A stretch of DNA of 64,000 nucleotides, taken from Brienomyrus brachyistius. Its lineage: Eukaryota; Chordata; Actinopteri; Osteoglossiformes; Mormyridae. The notes beneath the pieces are model-generated. The model was not told where the DNA came from. It saw only the letters and a program-made list of their open reading frames with translations, and made no database searches. The stretch lies in contig NW_026042472.1 in assembly GCF_023856365.1 (NCBI RefSeq), forward strand, positions 186,001-250,000, in the 5' to 3' direction. Position 1 is the first letter of the stretch; the number at the start of each line of letters is the position of its first letter. This document shows, piece by piece, positions 1-10,804 of this stretch. The position numbers were made by a program, and so were the translations under genes.

Positions 1-299
1 GACAAGTAGTTATTTAAAAACATATCTTGAAACAGCAAATTACATTGTTCTTAATGCTTTTAGAAAATGACTCTTTATAATGATCTGTGAATAATAATAA
101 TTTGCTATGAATGTTTTTCCACTTCAGCTTTCCACAATTATTCTTCCCGATGAGAAAAGCTACGGCACGTTTTTTGATGAAAAAAATAAAGTAGTTGAGA
201 CAATAAGCAACAACAGCTGAAAACATCTCCTAGTAACAGGAAAAACAGAAGCAGGCATGTGGTAAACGAATACAAAAGAGGTACCAAAACACAGTTTAT

Positions 300-495
300 C
301 ATGTTGGAGATGAGGCGCTTCTGTTCAACATGAGGAAGCGGGGACGGAAAGGAGGAAGAACGGAACCGGATTTTACCGGACCTTATGTCATCCAGGCAAT
401 ATGTGGCAAGCTGGTTACACTGTCTAATTCTGAAGGGGCAACTTTAAAGAACAAATACAATGTAAACCACATACAGAAGGAGCCAAACTGATGTC
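300..495 (+). mobile_element. LTR-retroelement integrase C-terminal remnant
   Basis: One plus-strand frame reads VGDEALLFNMRKRGRKGG, then a GPYVI motif and KNKYNVNHI before a stop near 490. The GPY motif after a basic stretch is typical of the integrase C-terminal module (GPY/F-like) of Ty3/gypsy-class elements or their domesticated relatives. No catalytic core is visible to the left, so this is a 3' fragment. It sits directly before the left arm of the foldback repeat. Bases 1-299 show nothing I can recognise. Family assignment is from memory of motifs only. Confidence 0.5.
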
Positions 496-1106
496 CCAAG
501 TCAGGAATCACACAAGGTGCCAGAAGAGTATAAGACCAGTAAACCTCCCTCTAGCGCAGAGCTTCTGACAATCGAGAAGGATGCTGACAGTTGAAAAAAA
601 ACTCATGTCTGTGTGTTATGAAAGAATATCAATAAATGTTTCCGAAAGGGGATGACTCATTTGGTAATTATTTACGGCTTATGTTATGGCTGCCAATTTA
701 CAGTCTTTACTGAAGTCTGACTTCTTTTGAGTCACCTTTAATATAGATTGGACACTCTCTATGCAATGTGCAATACTTACATAGATGGTAAATGTTTACC
801 TGCTTGCACAGATGGATGATTAGGTAATTAGTGTAAGTGTGTGTGTGTGTTCAATCGCATGTATGTCCAAGGTCCATAGTAAATAATATACACTGATCAA
901 GAGATGCCCGAAAGTGGATAAAAGAGGACATTAGTGGGTGTATCACTTAGTGTAACGCGTGCAGGAAAATGAGCAGGACTGCAAGCCATATAATGACCCT
1001 TGTCTAGCTCTTAATACAGTATGCATACAGTGATGTATCTACAATGGACAGCTACTATGAGCAGATAGCACAGTACAGGTGCTTATAAGATCTGTATGCT
1101 ATTTCC

Positions 1107-1660
1107 ATCCATCCATCCATTGTCCAAACCGCTTATCCTACTGGGTCGTGGGGGGTCTGGAGCCTATCCCGGAAGCAATGGGCACGAGGCAGGGAACAAC
1201 CCAGGATGGGGAGCCAGCCCATCACAGGGCACACTCACACACTATTCACTCATACATGCATACCTACGGGCAATTTAGTAACTCCAGTTAGCCTCAGCAT
1301 CCATCCATCCATCCATTGTCCAAACCGCTTATCCTACTGGGTCACAGGGGGTCCGGAGTCTATCCCGGAATCAATGGGCACGAGGCAGGGAAGAACCCAG
1401 GATGGGGGGCCAGCCCATCACAGCTCACACTCACACACCATTCACTCACACATGCACACCTACGGGCAATTCAGCAACTCCAATTAGCCTCAGCATGTTT
1501 TTGGACTGTGGGGGGAAACCGGAGTACCCGGAGGAAACCCCACGACGACACGGGGAGAACATGCAAACTCCACACCCATGTGACCCAGGCAGAGACTCGA
1601 ACCCGGGTCCCAGAGGTGTGAGGCAACAGTGCTAACCACTGCACCACCATGCCGCCCCCT
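1107..1660 (-). mobile_element. tRNA-derived SINE, one partial and one full copy in tandem
   Basis: Read on the minus strand, the right-hand copy (about 1305-1660) starts with a GGTGGTGCAGTGGTTAGCAC tRNA-like A box. It has a GGTTCGAGTCTC B box and ends in GGTTTGGACAATGGATGGATGGATG. A second, head-truncated copy (about 1107-1300) follows in the same orientation. The same family occurs at 2690-2895, 14393-14560, 20790-21067 and 32880-33020. Both copies lie in the left arm of the foldback. Confidence 0.8.
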
Positions 1661-2671
1661 GTATGCTATTTCATTCTATAAAAAGAAACTTACTGTACTG
1701 TACAATAAAGTATTTCACCACTGCTTCTTCCTCAGCTCCCACTGTTTGCTAGCACATGCATCTTTTGATTTCTTAGTGCAATCTGTGCTTTATTTTTTTT
1801 TTGTGAAATGTAAGTGCAGTATCTGTTTATTAAGTGCTGTGGTTTAATATGTACATTATTATTTCAGTACTGTGTATACTGTCCTTAATGTCTTGCCTCT
1901 CTCGTATAACTTGAGATACGCCCAAATTGACTTGCAACAAGTGGTCCTGGTTCCAAATGCGGAAGGCGATGGATACCTGTATTTTATATGCTGTAGTGTG
2001 CTGGGTGTCAGACATTGCAATGCACCTTGCTTTGATCTTGACCTGTTAGATCAGAGGGAGGTAATCTTATCCAGAAAGGGCCACTGTGTATGATGGTTTT
2101 CACTGCAACTCTCTGAACAGCGAACCTAACAGTTATCCCAATACCTTGATCTTGCTAGCATATTTAAATGTGTACCTATTCAGGAATAGAGTGGTGAAGG
2201 CATTCAGAGGAGGACTGATGATTATCAGAGGGAACAAAGGGGCTGGGTACTTGTCAGTATCCAGTAGAACCACCAGACTCCTACACTGAATGGTTCTGGA
2301 TGTGGCACAGACGTTAATCCCTCTGTATTAGGGGATCCGTCTCCAGTTTGTACTCTTCTAGTTAATAGGTAGATTATCAGGCAGTTTTTCACCCTAGTCC
2401 AGTACTCATTGACAGCCTAATACACCGTGTTTCAGTTTGTCTTGATAGTCAATACATGTCACAGGATGTACATTACTCTGATGGGCAGGCCCTCTTACAT
2501 ATGATGGAAATTGCAATACCTACTTTTGGCCACGAGATGGCAGCAAGAAAATAGAAAAATTATTTTCCCACGGTCTACTAGCAGCTTTTAGATGTTAATT
2601 CTTCATAAAAATAATTTGACTTGATCCAATGTATTTTTAATACAAACAATTACCACACAAAGCTGCTAGTT
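1661..2671. other. Unique centre of the foldback
   Basis: About 1 kb between the two arms. It has only short ORFs in unrelated frames, no repeat recognised by eye, and no protein motif. It could be the stuffer of a foldback transposon or captured host DNA. Confidence 0.4.
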
Positions 2672-2689
2672 TCCTCCGGTTTCCCCCCA

Positions 2690-2895
2690 CAGTCCAAAAA
2701 CATGCTGAGGCTAATTGGAGTAGCTAAATTTACCGTAGGTGTGCATGTGTGAGTGAATGGTGTGTGAGTGTGAGCTGTGATGGGCTGGCCCCCCATCCTG
2801 GGTTCTTCCCTGCCTCGTGCCCATTGATTCCGGGATAGACTCCGGACCCCCTGTGACCCAGTAGGATAAGCGGTTTGGACAATGGATGGATGGAA
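2690..2895 (+). mobile_element. SINE tail copy (right foldback arm)
   Basis: A head-truncated copy of the family whose full form is at 20790-21067, ending in GCGGTTTGGACAATGGATGG. It is the mirror image of the copy in the left foldback arm, so it was probably carried by the inverted duplication and not inserted on its own. Confidence 0.75.
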
Positions 2896-3433
2896 ATAGC
2901 ATACAGATTAAGCACCTGTACTGTGCTATCTGCTTATAGTAGCTGTCCATTGTAGATACATCACTGTATGCATACTGTATTAAGAGCTAGATAAGGACAG
3001 TGGGTCATTATATGGCTTGCAGTCCTGCTCATTTTCCTGCACCCGTTACACTAAGTGATACACCCACTAATGTCCTCTTTCATCCACTTTCAGGCATCTC
3101 TTGATCAGTGTATATTACTTACTATGGACCTTGGACATACATGCGATTGGACACACACACACACACACACACACTTACACTAATTACCTAATCAACCATC
3201 TGTGCAAGCAAGTAAACATGTACCATCTATATAAGTATTGTACATAGCATAGAGAGTGTCCAATCTATATTAAAGGTGACTCGAAAGAAGTCAGACTTTA
3301 GTAAAGACTGTAAATTTCTCAGCCATAACATAAGCCGTAAATAATTACCAAATGAGTCATCCCCTTTCGGAAACATTTATTGATATTCTTTCATAACACA
3401 CAGACATGAGTTTTTTTTCAACTGTCAGCATCC

Positions 3434-3911
3434 GATCCAAACGGGATTCCCATTTCCTTTCTGTGGGATCCAACAGAACACGGGCTGACCATCAGTCAAC
3501 ATGTCTTCAACCATGCAGGACAGGACCCAGTCCAGGCCAAACCTCACGGTGCTGGTGTTAATAAAAAAAATGTAAGGAACATGCAGCTGCAGCTCACACA
3601 CAAACACAGTCCACAGCATCCAGAAAAAGGTCAGGCCTTTTTCTTCTTTAGCTGACTCCGCCCAGACCTCGCCCCCTTTCTGGGCGCCTCGCACTATGCC
3701 TTTGAACTGGCCCTGCAGCTTGGCCCGTTTCCTGTTTCCCAATGCAAGTCATAAGATTCACCCGTAAATGATATTTTGAATCGGAACGATATTTATTACT
3801 ATTGTTTAGATTAAATATATAACGGTTTAATGATTGAATATAACTTGATATTGTTGTTTGTGTTGTTTAGTTTGAGGTTCTAGTTTCTGTCTTTATCCGC
3901 TTTCGTTTCAG
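3434..3911. other. Intronic stretch before the first tbxt exon
   Basis: An ordinary stretch between the foldback and the acceptor of the first visible tbxt exon. I looked on both strands for T-box domain exons and saw none. A 105-codon minus-strand ORF here has no recognisable motif. Confidence 0.4.
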
Positions 3912-4196
3912 TAGGCAGCTGGTTCATCCCAGGCTCAGGGTCTCTCTGCTCTTCATCAAACCCACACCCCCAGTTTGGGAGCACCCTCTCCCTCTCCTCC
4001 CCCCACGGCTGTGACTGTTACTCCTCCTTGAGGAGTAACTGCTCCGCCCCCTATCCCAGCCCCTATACCCACAGGAGTGCATCACCCAGTGAGCCGCCGC
4101 CCTGCCTGTCCCCTCACACAAGCACACACTGAAATCATGGTCCTAAGCTCTCTGTGTGGGTCACCACGATAGTACAGCACACCGACGATTACCCTC

Positions 4197-4400
4197 TGAC
4201 TGAATCAGAATCAGCTTTATTTGGCCAAGTATGTTCACACATATTGGGAATAGTTAGACATTTAATCAAAATAATTAAGACAAGACATAAACATACAGTT
4301 CTGTTGATATGCGACGCATATAACCTCTGCATTCACAGCACTGCTTCAGTTATCGAAGAGCAAATTTCCAAAACTCACTCAGTCCGATAACCTAAAGTAA
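4197..4400. repeat. Dispersed fish repeat (AATCAGCTTTATTTGGCC type)
   Basis: Starts with GAATCAGAATCAGCTTTATT, then GGCCAAGTATGTTCACACA. This resembles a widespread fish interspersed repeat, probably the 3' end of a non-LTR element. It lies in the intron between the first two visible tbxt exons. A related-looking stretch starts near 28210. Confidence 0.5.
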
Positions 4401-5443
4401 TAAGTCATAATCCTCTTCATACGTTGCAGTAATGGGAATGAAATCTCACTCAGTGTTTATGTAATGGAGCAATGGAATTTCGTGAAATTTCCAAAAGTCC
4501 ACAGAAATATTTAGAAAAACATTCCTGCAGACTGAGTTTTTGATATTTGCTTTTCAATTAACACAATTTTCTTCAGTCTGAGGTTTAACAGAATTCAGCC
4601 ATATGCTGTTCAAAAAAAACTACACAGAACAAAAACAGAATGGACTTTACATCTGTCTGAAAGGAAAGTTGACACAGGCTGCAGCAGTGAACAAATCAAT
4701 CAATGTATTAAAGTTAGGCATTAAGTAACTGGAGGCAGTATATACATAACATGATAACATGCCTTTTCTGTATTGACCATATTAAGGACGCTGTAACACT
4801 GCCCACCACATACCTGCTTCATTTATTGTTTTATACTTGCAGCTGCTTATTCAGACAGCTCGTCTACCTGTCTGTCCATGTTGCCCTCCCATGACAACTG
4901 GTCCAGCCTACAGGTGCCGTCCCATTCCGGCATGTTACCCATGAGTCATAGCGGCACCTCCGGGAGCAGCTCCAGGTGAGCCCGTGCCTCCCCTCCCCCA
5001 CCTGTCCCCATGCTGAGTCTCGGGCCCCCGTCTTCCCTCTTGTTCTCGCCTATACCCACATCCTGGCCTGTGTCTGCATCGTCTCACCTCGTTAACAGGA
5101 CTTTCGCCTTCTTCTGTCCTGATCCATTCAGGCCCATCATTCTGAGACATGCTTTGATTTATTTCGCCATAGTTACTCTTTGTTTTCCTTTGTACTTTGC
5201 ACTCTACAAGTAAAATGAATAAAAAATAGGCATTATTTTGATATTGTTTTAGTACAGTGACACTAGTATATTTGTTGTTGTTTCCAGGCAACACTGCATG
5301 CTGATTTAACGTCTTTCCTTAATCTCCACCCCATTGCTCACACACAGCCAGTATCCCAGTTTGTGGTCAATGAGCTCCTCCTCACTCACCCCAGTCTCCT
5401 AGTCCAGTGGAATGTCCAACAGCTTGGGCTCTCAGTTCCTGCG

Positions 5444-5720
5444 TTTCATGCCCGGCTCGTCCGCTCCTCCTGTGTGCCACGCCCCCTGATTACCCACGTG
5501 TTTTCTCCCGATTTGTACCCAGCTGTATCTAGTTAATTTGCTCAGTCCTGTGTATTTCAGTCCGTGTCTTACCTGAGTCCAGTGTCTGTCATTGATGTTT
5601 GTATGCGTGAGATGTTTCCCCGTCCGCGCTTCCTAATTAAACTCCCGTTTTTGCCTGTCCGCTTGCTCCTTGCACGCCTTGCCCGCACGATCGCCTGCCT
5701 GCTTGTACCCGATCGTGACA
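5444..5720 (+). mobile_element. Short copy of the proline-rich retroelement, inserted in tbxt
   Basis: Inserted in the last tbxt exon between two copies of CTGCG (5439-5443 and 5721-5725), a 5 bp target-site duplication. It shares ATGCCCGGCTCGTCCGCTCC and GTGTGCCACGCCCCCTGATT with the copy near 44490-44560, and a CGATCGTGACA 3' end with the copy ending near 24366. The inserted length plus the duplication is 282 bp, a multiple of three, so the tbxt frame resumes after it. An in-frame TGA inside still ends translation. It looks 5'-truncated relative to the copies at 23838 and 43477, as expected for a non-LTR retroelement. Confidence 0.8.
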
Positions 5721-5900
5721 CTGCGCAGCTCTACAACTCATTACCCAGGGCTCTCGCACCCGGCCACAGTGCCCCTCTCAGGCTCCCCGCTGTATGACAG
5801 CACTGCCCCATCGGAAGTTCATGAAGCCTCACAGTACGACGCCTCTCCCCACGCGCGCTTAGCCACCACCGGGACTCCCATCACTCCTCCTTCCCTGTAG

Positions 5901-7197
5901 GGCGGCGCACTTCCATTATTATTACAGTTTCTACTGTCACTCTGTTGCTTTTCCTGGTGCTGGACTTTTGACAGATAAATACATTATTTGTTGCATTCAG
6001 TGACAAAAGATTGGTCTGTTTAACACCCTCAGTCTCCACCCTATGAGCCCCTTGTTGGCGGCAGAATCAGGAAGATGTCGGAGAAAGCAGAGGTAAAGTG
6101 AATAGTCACCTCGACAATAATGTGGAAACCGCTAATGGTGATCATGCCTGTGTGGGTGAAATGGATCACCACAGTATAAGCGGATGATGATTATAGACGA
6201 TTTTTCCCTTTTTCTTTATGTCTGTTTACCATCTAATAGGCATTTTTTTTCTTTGGGATGCGTCTAGGTCAGATACGACCAAAATATTTTTCTCATTTCA
6301 GAAGTGAAAAAAAATATTGCTCTCAGATTCTGTTCAGTTGTAGTTTTTTAAAATAATGTACCTTGATTTGTGTTTGTTTAAAATGCCATTACCTGTTGCT
6401 TACTGGGCCGCTGAAAATGTCTGGCCCAGCTAAATTTCTTGGTTTAAAAATCTGGCCCAACTACTTTCCAGACCTGGACTAGCCCTACTGAATCATACAC
6501 TAATGTTATTCTGTTATGTGGGCTGTTGTGATAGGGAGATTTGCTGGATGCTGCACGACGGGTGGTGTCCCTGCTGCAGAATGCCCTGTCTGAAGCAGCA
6601 CCTAGAGACAGTGAGGGTTGTTGTTATCACCTTAATATTGTATATACGCAATCTGTTATTTCTTAACTAATATAATTGTAAGGTATTCTTCTAATATATT
6701 GTGCACAGCCAACAAAAAAGAGAAAAATGCAAAACCAAAGGAAGGCTTTCTTTTCTCTTAAAAGTCTTTTTTCTAAACCAACTGAGAGTCAGTTAGAGGG
6801 GTGTTCATTATCAGTATTGTTGCTGGCATTTCTGAAAATGTGCCAATTTTAGTCAAGTGGCTACTTTTCAAATGCAGTCCCTGGCCAAGATGAAGAAAGT
6901 TCATGAAGACTACATGATAATATTAAGCACTGACATAACAAACAACATTTTTTACATGCAAAATATACAGGAAATATACACTGCAACAGGCTAGGATAGA
7001 CAAATAACCAAATACACTTGCAAGCCTGACCACTTTAGACCCCAGATTAGAAAATTGGTGAATGAGCATATATTTTTTCCAAGTTTTGTTTTGCTTTCAA
7101 GTTCTCACAAATAAAAAAAAAAAAAGATTTTCCCACTATAGCCAGATCCAGTTTCTGTGGGGGGCGGGGGGGGGGGGGTGACAATTTGTAGTAATAA
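5901..7197. other. Intergenic, no gene recognised
   Basis: A/T-rich sequence with poly-T and poly-A runs and a long G run near 7160-7178. A stretch at 6540-6618 has an AG before it and an open frame, LLDAARRVVSLLQNALSEAA. It might be an exon or the 5' part of the transposable element to the right, but it lies on the opposite strand to that ORF. Confidence 0.4.
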
Positions 7198-8029
7198 CTA
7201 TTTCCTGCTGAAAACCACTGGTAAACTATCCACATGTCTCTGAATATCTGTGAGTCCCGAGACCTCCATGACAGATAGATATAAGTTGCTAGTGTTGATC
7301 GGCAGGAAATCTTCTCCAAAGCCCCACCACCACCTCACACCAATCCACCCAGGGTTTACTCCAAATAAATTTGCTGGTAATACAAACCGGATCAACTTGT
7401 GGTTTGTGTCCACGTGTACTAGAGACAAAGGCCCTGGTACATTCTGCGTACAACACAGCCAAGACTTGACAACCTTTATATGATGCGCATGGAATCAACC
7501 CTATGCATGGAGGCTGCAACTCTTCTCCACCGAACCCTGTAGCCCATTGACTGCAGCCTGCATTGACTATCCTGTAGCCTGCATTTGGTAGATCATTCTT
7601 GACAGAAGAAACCAAATTGTCAAGTTCCCTAACACAGAGCTCATACTCTTTTATTCTTCTTAAGATTGTTCTTCTTGAAACACCCATCAGTGTGGCTATG
7701 CAAGGCACAGGAAGTTGAGTATGGAGCATTTCTTTCAAACATTGTTCTTCAATCAAAATCTTGGGTCGTCTATTGGTGGCAGCGACTTCCTGTGTGACAC
7801 ATGGGGCTGGACGTTCCAGATGTGCCCTCACAAGGTCAAAGAGCTCTTGCAAAGCCAGGGTGATAGCAGGAGGTACTTCAATGTGATTAGACAGGGCCTG
7901 CAGAAGATACAGCTCCTGATGACAAAGGAACTCCAGGTAATCCAAATTTAGTGGAGTCGCGCTGAATCCTATTTCTATTTTATGCAGAAGACTTTCGAGA
8001 AGGTGGTATCTGAGCTGTTCACAGAACAA
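7198..8029 (-). pseudogene. Integrase-type transposable-element ORF, degraded
   Basis: A 246-codon minus-strand ORF from 8029 to 7289 starts MFCEQLRYHLLESLLHKIEI. It contains a helix-turn-helix-like GVSRRTILRRIKEYEL about 120 residues in, then LVSSVKNDLPNAGYRIV. The expected HVDTNHKLIRF that begins the catalytic core is found in another frame (7428-7198), so the ORF is frameshifted near 7420 and the core is lost. This arrangement is familiar from repetitive fish proteins annotated as integrase-catalytic-domain proteins. I cannot name the element family. It is unlikely to encode an active enzyme. Confidence 0.6.
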
Positions 8030-8596
8030 ATTATAGTTAATGAGGTGTCAAGATCTTGTCTCTGATCCACACACTAGGCCTACCATTCAAAAGTTTTAAT
8101 TATGAAAATGAAATGTTTTTGTTTTGTGAGGTGCTTGTTCATGTATGATGATGTAGTGGCTGCTCTGTTTGACCGTGGTAAACCTTTTCACAAACAATAT
8201 AAGTGAAGAAGTATGACATTAGATCTAAGGACCAGAGTATAATAAAGTTAAATAAAATCCATCAAAAACACTTACTCAGTGGAGATTCCAATGTAGTAGG
8301 CAGACAACTTTATGGCTTTAATAATGAGTGTATTTAGCAGCTACAAGGACAAAAGATATTATAAACCTCTCCATTTTAATGCTAATTTAATAAACATTAA
8401 CAGATAGCACTTAAGGTGGTTTCGCCTATAGTCTGCTAACACTAACCCGAGAACTAATATCTGAGGAGCGTTCTTCCCAGGATTTGAATTTATTAAATTG
8501 GCTTTGTGATGTTGTATTAAGAAATTTTATTCACAATGCAATTTACCGTACATTGGCCCATTCTTTTATATACGGTAAGACGAAGCGGGAAATTCG

Positions 8597-8791
8597 AGCG
8601 AGCGAGTGCTGTGCAGACGCGAGCGCGTAGAGGGGATGGGTTTTCAGCACTCGAGCACACGCACGCGCGTGGTTCGACTTTTGGCCCTAATTTAACGGCG
8701 AGCGAGTGAGTGAGTGCTGTGCAATCGCGAGCGCGTAGAGAGCATGGATTTTCTGTTTTTATGCGCACGACTTTTGGCACTAATTTAACGC
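8597..8791. repeat. Imperfect tandem duplication, unit about 100 bp
   Basis: Two diverged units, about 8597-8697 and 8698-8791. Each contains GAGTGCTGTGCA, GCGAGCGCGTAGAG and CGACTTTTGGC with CTAATTTAACG. CpG-rich compared with its neighbours. Function unknown. It may belong to the LTR-like region that follows. The stretch 8030-8596 has nothing I recognise. Confidence 0.65.
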
Positions 8792-8809
8792 CATAGAAAT
8801 GTGTGTTTA

Positions 8810-9292
8810 AAAGGGGAGGAGATCGGGTTGCAGCGCTGGTGTGAGCGGTTTCTCCGGGCAGTTCGCTCGAGGCTAACGTGGCTTTGGGAACGTGGTGTAC
8901 CCGTCACCCATGCCAGGGAAGAAATCAAAACCGAAATGCTAGGAATATGGACTTCATCTTACGTCAAGCGTTTTCCCCTCCATTGACGCCCATAAAGAAA
9001 AGGCTTAAAGTCCATATTCCTAGCATTTCGGTTTTGATTTCTTGTCAGGTAAGTCTTTATGGCCAGATACATTCGCGAGAAATTTGGTGATTTGTGGTGA
9101 CTGTTTTAATACATTAAGTTGCGTTACGCATTTTCACATTAAGCGTTTTAGAATGTCCCGTGGCAGGTATCCCCTTCTATTGCCCTAGGGAGGGTTGTAA
9201 CCCTCGTCTGTATATTAATAAAGAATAATCCTTCTATTCCTGTCTCATGTATCTGGACCTCCCCAGCAATTTAACGAAATTTGGTGGCAGCG
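8810..9292 (+). mobile_element. Possible LTR end of a retroelement
   Basis: Ends with an AATAAAGAATAATCC polyadenylation-like stretch (about 9217), then AATTTGGTGGCAGCGGTTAC. A TGG directly after such a stretch resembles the junction between an LTR and a primer-binding site. No partner LTR and no protein-coding part were seen, so this is tentative. It contains the perfect hairpin listed next. The stretch 9293-9742 has nothing recognisable. Confidence 0.3.
8919..9043. repeat. 36 bp perfect inverted repeat with a 53 nt loop
   Basis: Positions 8919-8954 are exactly reverse-complemented at 9008-9043, with 53 nt between. The arm contains AAATGCTAGGAATATGGACT. A GTAAGT splice-donor-like site follows 5 bases after the right arm. 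RNA from either strand would fold into a long uninterrupted hairpin. Confidence 0.9.
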
Positions 9293-9742
9293 GTTACAAG
9301 TGAACCCGTTTAAGTTTAGCGCTCATACTTCCGTCCATATGTTTAAGACCCACCTTGGCTGACTTAGCTGACATGTCCTGATTTCATAATCTTCAAATTT
9401 GTAATCTTTTCTCCTTCATCTAACTCCATGTTTTTAACTTCTTGTCATTTTCTTGCCGTTTGACTCATAGAAAATTATCAGACTTAAATGACACGTCAGC
9501 CTGTGCAGACAGCGATTTCAATGTTTTAATAAATTGGCCAGCAGGTGGGGGCAGTGCTCAATTTCATTAATGCCATTCAGAAAACTTTCAGGCTTTATGT
9601 CTTAATGAACAGCCTAGAAAAGGACAAAGCATTATATTACTGATGCATACAGCAGATCCCCAACTCAGGCTGTGTTGCATATTCTTAACAGTGCTACAGT
9701 ATGTTCACACAGCCAGTACAAACAAACTTGCAAGATCTAGAC

Positions 9743-10047
9743 CAGGGGTCACCAACCTTTTTAAAACGGAGAGCTACTTCACGGGTACTGAGCCATACGA
9801 AGTTTGATATCAGTTTTAAACGCCCTCCTAAACATGTCTAAACTTCATGCATGATAAACATGTTTTAAATGCTTTTTTATATTCAATTTCAAATCTATAT
9901 AAATGCAAATGTGATAGATTAGAAACAGGACAAAATAAAATTTTAGATGATGTTCGCTGGTGAGTTGTGCTATTTTATAGAACAGGTCCACGGGCAACTC
10001 ATGTGGTCATTGGGGGCATCCTTGGGGCACCATGTTGGTGACCCCTT
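9743..10047. mobile_element. hAT-type MITE with 8 bp target duplication
   Basis: The element starts CAGGGGTCACCAAC and ends GTTGGTGACCCCTT, giving terminal inverted repeats of about 14 bp. It is flanked by ATCTAGAC at 9735-9742 and 10048-10055. An 8 bp duplication is typical of the hAT superfamily. It has no ORF of its own, so it is non-autonomous. Confidence 0.85.
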
Positions 10048-10249
10048 ATCTAGACCTACCACATCAGGTAGGAAGGTGCCTATTTCTACCAACTATTCAG
10101 ACCATCAGACCCAAACCATACATTCAGTCATGCACAGGCACTCCACCAGAGGGCTCTACATTCTGTCCTACATCTGCTCACCTGTTAGACCCACACTCAG
10201 TCTCCATCCTGATTTCTACCTACTACTCGGACTATCTCACCAAAACCAG

Positions 10250-10470
10250 TCCTGTGGCCTGTTCTATGAAGCGGGGTTACTGGCTTATTGGGGAAACTTG
10301 TCGGATTTCTTGATCGGGACCTTCAACTGCTCTGCCATAGAGAGCATCCTAACATGCTGCCTTACGGTCTGGTATGCGGGCTGCTGGTGGCCTCCTACCG
10401 CTCTGCCATAGAGAGCATCCTAACATACGGCCTTACGGTGTGGTATTCGGGCTGCTGGTGGCCTCTATGA
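10250..10470 (+). mobile_element. LINE reverse-transcriptase fragment with internal 71 bp tandem duplication
   Basis: The plus strand reads YRSAIESILTYGLTVWYSGC, a segment found near the C-terminal end of several non-LTR reverse transcriptases. The block occurs twice, at about 10331 and 10402, with a period of 71 bp and a few differences. The rest of the reverse transcriptase is absent. Confidence 0.6.
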
Positions 10471-10804
10471 CTTTTTTTGTAGACAGTCCATCTGTGTGGT
10501 GCTGTTTGCACGAATTGTTTTGGGAAATGCACTTACAGTTTTGCAGATGTTAAGGGTGATTCCAGAAATGCATCAAAGCAACTGAGGAACTGCAATGTCA
10601 CTGTACAGTTACTTATAATGGGCGCCAATGTAATGTGTAGAGTGGCAAATAAACTGATTCACCATTTACTCTCATGTACATCACTTAAAATGCTTGTTTT
10701 AAATGCAAATGTGTGAATGTAAATCTAAGCAGTAAAGCTACAATTTACATTCTGTTTGCATGGTGGAAAGAACATTTAATCTGCCTTTTAAGTGTGATTA
10801 GAAG

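Larger units (their letters stand above)
579..3433. repeat. Large foldback (inverted-repeat) element
   Basis: The sequence from 579 to about 1527 returns in reverse complement from about 2672 to 3433. The outer tips are a 16 bp match, GGATGCTGACAGTTGA at 579-594 and its complement at 3418-3433. The arms share the same order of landmarks: an A/T run, the AATAAATGTTTCCGAAAGG stretch, a GT or AC microsatellite, and the CATCCATC SINE tail. They are similar but not identical. The left arm is longer because its SINE tail is duplicated. The centre (about 1660-2671) is unique. The element lies just upstream of the tbxt 3' exons, probably inside that gene's former intron. Confidence 0.85.
3912..5900 (+). 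pseudogene. tbxt: Brachyury (T-box) 3' exons, disrupted copy
   Basis: Three plus-strand exons encode the C-terminal region of Brachyury, a DNA-binding activator of mesoderm and notochord development. Exon a (3912-4088) reads GSWFIPGSGSLCSSSNPHPQFG and ends in phase 1. Exon b (4843-4975) reads AYSDSSSTCLSMLPSHDNWS. Exon c starts at 5348 with SQYPSLWSMS and ends with SPLYDSTAPSEVHEASQYDA and TPITPPSL-stop at 5898-5900. These match the known C-terminal landmarks of vertebrate Brachyury in order, with correct phases and GT/AG borders. Exon c has a TAG at 5400-5402 where a Gln is expected. It is then split by a retroelement at 5444-5720. Two expected Arg residues in exon a are Cys. The T-box exons would lie left of the window. 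A truncated but expressed gene cannot be excluded. I cannot tell which fish paralogue this is. Confidence 0.88.

Noticed and set aside
3425..3742. A 105-codon minus-strand ORF next to tbxt
   Set aside because: Lies on the other strand within the presumed tbxt intron and has no known motif.
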